Shown in pieces: positions 7,314 to 8,750 of a stretch of DNA of 8,750 bases. The notes below the pieces were generated by a model that worked only from the letters and a program-made list of their open reading frames with translations, was not told the DNA's origin and made no database searches. Within the stretch, counting starts at the first letter, position 1, and the number at the start of each line of letters is the position of its first letter. The stretch comes from Actinomycetes bacterium (GTDB taxonomy: Bacteria; Actinomycetota; Thermoleophilia; BMS3ABIN01): the NCBI GenBank assembly GCA_021790075.1, contig JAJYIN010000081.1, positions 1 to 8,750 on the forward strand, written 5' to 3'. A program made the translations under genes and the position numbers.

Positions 7314-7780
7314 CGCTCAATGAAGGTTAGCTTGTATTTGCCGATCTGGACCTGGTCGCCGTCGGAGAGTTTCTGCGTCTCCACCCGCACACGGTTGACA
7401 TAAGTCCCGTTGAGGCTGCCCTGATCCTGGATATAGTAACCGTCATCCTTCAGCAGCAGCAGGGCATGATTGCGGGAGACCGTGATATCGTCTAGAAAGA
7501 TGTCACTGGCCGGATGGCGGCCGATGGTGGTCTTCTCACCGGCGGGCTTGAAGGATTCGCCGGCCATGTCACCACCGCTGCGGACCGCCAGGGAGATCCC
7601 CTCCCCGGCCATCTCACGCAGGGAGGTAGTATCCAGCTCTTTCTCCTCCGCTTCAGGCGAATAACTGATAGTAGTCTGCGAACCATCGTCGCCGTCGTGA
7701 AGGAGGGCGCCGCACTTGCTGCAGTACTTGCCTTGCTCAGCGTTCTGAAAGCCGCATTCATGACAGTATACGCTTGTCAC
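7310..7780 (-). CDS. Zinc-ribbon FHA-domain protein, GarA-like
   Basis: FHA domains bind phosphothreonine peptides. In the 156-aa product, an N-terminal zinc ribbon uses C6, C9, C20 and C23. An acidic linker with DTTS at 50-53 resembles the ETTS phospho-site of mycobacterial GarA, where Ser/Thr kinases phosphorylate a Thr and the FHA domain then closes on its own tail. The FHA domain is at about 63-155 with the key residues G87-R88, S102-R103-x-H105 and N124-G-T, all intact. GarA controls 2-oxoglutarate and glutamate enzymes in mycobacteria; the same role here is only an inference. Mycobacterial GarA lacks the zinc ribbon. The start is GTG; a GGAGG lies 13 nt upstream, inside the preceding gene, with a closer weak GAGA. 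The gene follows its neighbour by 6 nt and overlaps the MerR gene by 4 nt. Confidence 0.88.
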   Translation of the reverse strand: MTSVYCHECGFQNAEQGKYCSKCGALLHDGDDGSQTTISYSPEAEEKELDTTSLREMAGEGISLAVRSGGDMAGESFKPAGEKTTIGRHPASDIFLDDITVSRNHALLLLKDDGYYIQDQGSLNGTYVNRVRVETQKLSDGDQVQIGKYKLTFIER

Positions 7781-7786
7781 GTTATC

Positions 7787-8053
7787 TCAGCCGCCTCCAC
7801 CGGACTTGAACTTCTTCGCCACTTCTTCCTCCACCGCCTCCACCACTTCCGGGCGTTCCAGGACCTGGCGCCGCCAGGAATCGGTGGTGTTATTCTTGAC
7901 ATACGGCTCCGCCAGAGCCTCCTCCAGGCTCTTGCCATCATGGATCTCCTGAAGGATGAAACTGAGAACCCTCTCCTCGACCACATCGACACCAAGGTCT
8001 TCAAAAAGGCGCTGAATCGCCGAGACGAGTTTTGGATCATCATGTCCGGGCAC
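7787..8053 (-). CDS. Small acidic protein of unknown function
   Basis: I do not recognise a family for this 88-aa product. It looks cytoplasmic and helical, with no signal peptide, membrane segment or Cys. A central stretch (residues about 28-51: LSFILQEIHDGKSLEEALAE) reads like an amphipathic helix pair, and a very acidic helix (VVEAVEEEV) precedes a basic KKFK and a terminal GGGG. It is well supported as a gene: AAGGAGG lies 9 nt before the GTG start, the downstream FHA gene follows by 6 nt, and reading frames on the other strand are unconvincing. Its position between an RsiG-like protein and a GarA-like protein suggests a signalling partner. The four Gly codons contain the GGAGG that may serve the FHA gene, so the tail may be a by-product of that site. 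Confidence 0.75.
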   Translation of the reverse strand: MPGHDDPKLVSAIQRLFEDLGVDVVEERVLSFILQEIHDGKSLEEALAEPYVKNNTTDSWRRQVLERPEVVEAVEEEVAKKFKSGGGG

Positions 8054-8115
8054 TGGATTACCCCTCCTTACGATGGATGTACATGAGATGGATACCCCTG
8101 GGTGAACTGATGCGG

Positions 8116-8388
8116 TTACTTCTTGTTTTCCGGATTACCGCCCATTGGAAATGGTTCCCTCCTGGAAAGAATCTCGCTCAGCTTGGAAACATCAGCGTCC
8201 GAGATCAGGGATTCGCCCGAATCCCTCTTCCTGGAGAGCCGCTCCACCAGTTCAGCCCGCAGGATATCTATCTTTCCATGCAGGATCCTGCGCTCGAAAC
8301 TGAGTTCCTGTTCATGTGACACAAGTTCGTGGATCATCGCTTTGAGCTCTTTGTCAGACAGGCTCGACAGCTCTGGAATATTCTCCAA
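8116..8388 (-). CDS. RsiG/AmfC-like small helical protein, candidate c-di-GMP-responsive anti-sigma factor
   Basis: The 90-aa product (TTG start) is almost entirely helical. Its central helix carries E26-x3-S30-x2-R33-x3-H37-x3-D41, which matches the RsiG motif E(X)3S(X)2R(X)3Q(X)3D, the c-di-GMP signature of the anti-sigma factor that holds WhiG in Streptomyces. The one difference is His in place of Gln. A single motif copy resembles the homodimeric Rubrobacter form rather than the two-motif Streptomyces form. The segment just after it, ILRAELVERL, extends the same helix. I prefer the TTG at 8388 because GGAGG lies 5 nt before it; the GTG at 8400 (94 aa) has no ribosome site and would sit only about 10 nt from the predicted transcription start. 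It is first in the minus-strand cluster. The cognate sigma factor is not in the window. Confidence 0.75.
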   Translation of the reverse strand: MENIPELSSLSDKELKAMIHELVSHEQELSFERRILHGKIDILRAELVERLSRKRDSGESLISDADVSKLSEILSRREPFPMGGNPENKK

Positions 8389-8416
8389 CTTTACCTCCAC
8401 GTCCGGGTTTGAAGAT

Positions 8417-8445
8417 ATTATATTCCCCGTTCAACAAAGGTTCAA
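8417..8445 (-). promoter_or_regulatory. Sigma-70-type promoter of the RsiG-like/FHA/MerR cluster
   Basis: On the minus strand, TTGAAC (8440-8445) and a perfect TATAAT (8417-8422) are separated by exactly 17 nt. Transcription should begin near 8410, about 20 nt ahead of the TTG start at 8388, leaving room for the GGAGG site. No other minus-strand promoter this good was seen before apt, so this one probably drives the whole cluster. Confidence 0.75.
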
Positions 8446-8455
8446 CTTTACCTTT
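8429..8455. promoter_or_regulatory. Candidate operator: overlapping direct and inverted repeats over the -35
   Basis: Two GTTCAAC copies (8429-8435 and 8440-8446) lie 11 bp apart, one helical turn. Overlapping the second is a perfect inverted repeat AAAGGT-N8-ACCTTT (8436-8455). The -35 hexamer lies inside both. A protein bound here would occlude or activate the promoter, and could also affect the divergent Roadblock gene. Confidence 0.45.
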
Positions 8456-8522
8456 AGGAAAGGAGCTGGCGGCGGTTGCCAGGGCTGCCGATAGCACTTA
8501 CAGGGAGAGGTGACTTATTTCC

Positions 8523-8750
8523 TTGATCCACAAGCAGACAATTTACGTATCCCAGCTTCGGGCTGCTGATCTGGTCCTCGAGAAGTTGCGCCGCGCCCTG
8601 GCTCCTGAGTTCCTCGGCCTCGTCTCCACCAGCGGGCATACCCTGGCCGTCACGGTCATCCCCGAGCGCCTCGACCCGGATGTCTTCGCCTCCCTGGCTG
8701 CCAGCTCCTTCGCAGCCACCAGCCAGTTGGCCCGGGTCATGAACGAGACC
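8523..8750 (+). CDS. Roadblock/LC7-domain protein (3' end missing)
   Basis: The frame is open for 76 codons from a TTG at 8523 to the window edge; an in-frame stop at 8511-8513 fixes the 5' limit. The product reads IHKQTIYVSQLRAADLVLEK, then an FLGLVSTSGHTLAV strand pair, then DVFASLAASSFAATSQLARV, which is the beta-strand/long-helix order and the small-residue helix typical of Roadblock/LC7 domains. These proteins, such as MglB, regulate Ras-like GTPases such as MglA, and usually dimerise. A GGGAGAGGTGA run ends about 10 nt before the TTG. The upstream leader also holds a CTGGC/GCCAG hairpin (8466-8482). TTGCCA at 8476 is a -35-like hexamer without a good -10. The reading frames on the opposite strand here have no recognisable content. 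A GTPase gene may follow beyond the window. Confidence 0.72.
   Translation, partial: MIHKQTIYVSQLRAADLVLEKLRRALAPEFLGLVSTSGHTLAVTVIPERLDPDVFASLAASSFAATSQLARVMNET

Noticed and set aside
7787..7801. The GGGG tail of the 88-aa protein as evidence of a Pup-like or ubiquitin-like modifier
   Set aside because: It lacks the GG[QE] end and other Pup features, and the Gly codons also form a GGAGG site for the next gene.
8454..8740. Minus-strand frames at 8454-8639 and 8543-8740 as genes
   Set aside because: They have no recognisable content and lie opposite a convincing Roadblock/LC7 frame on the plus strand.

Overview
The window is high-GC DNA that looks like a deep-branching Actinobacteriota (Rubrobacteria/Thermoleophilia/OPB41-like) chromosome. 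The evidence is the gene set: a MurT-GatD pair that amidates lipid II, a GarA-like FHA protein directly coupled to an FtsR-like MerR regulator, an RsiG-like small protein carrying the c-di-GMP anti-sigma motif, and a secreted protein with tandem YYWTWYD modules, a type I associate with deep actinobacterial genomes. The lineage is inferred from gene content only. No RNA gene, insertion sequence, CRISPR array or phage gene was seen.

Layout. (1) 2-2347 (+): the 3' part of a large secreted repeat protein, with disulfide-bearing Ig-like modules followed by four YYWTWYD modules. It ends at a strong hairpin (2371-2399) lying between convergent genes. (2) 4544-2416 (-): murT then gatD, overlapping by 10 nt. 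(3) A divergent AT-rich intergenic region of about 320 nt. (4) 4862-5938 (+): a secreted protein with a CwlO/PcsB-like coiled coil fused to an RlpA double-psi beta-barrel. (5) A minus-strand cluster read from about 8410 down to 5985: RsiG-like protein, an 88-aa unknown, zinc-ribbon FHA protein (GarA-like), MerR regulator (FtsR-like) and adenine phosphoribosyltransferase. A hairpin plus T6 lies before apt. (6) 8523-8750 (+): the 5' end of a Roadblock/LC7 gene, divergent from the RsiG-like gene. It has a TTG start and runs off the window.

How the parts may work together. Regions 1-4 concern the envelope: peptidoglycan precursor amidation, cell-wall remodelling and a surface protein. Region 5 looks like a signalling operon. 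It joins a possible c-di-GMP-responsive anti-sigma factor, a phosphothreonine-reading FHA switch with a DTTS site like that of GarA, and a MerR regulator whose relatives control cell-division genes. It is driven by a TTGAAC-17-TATAAT promoter covered by repeats that could be an operator. A Roadblock protein, a class that regulates small Ras-like GTPases, starts divergently from the same 120-nt control region. This cluster and its control region are the most interesting part of the window. Its joint function is inference from motifs and gene order.
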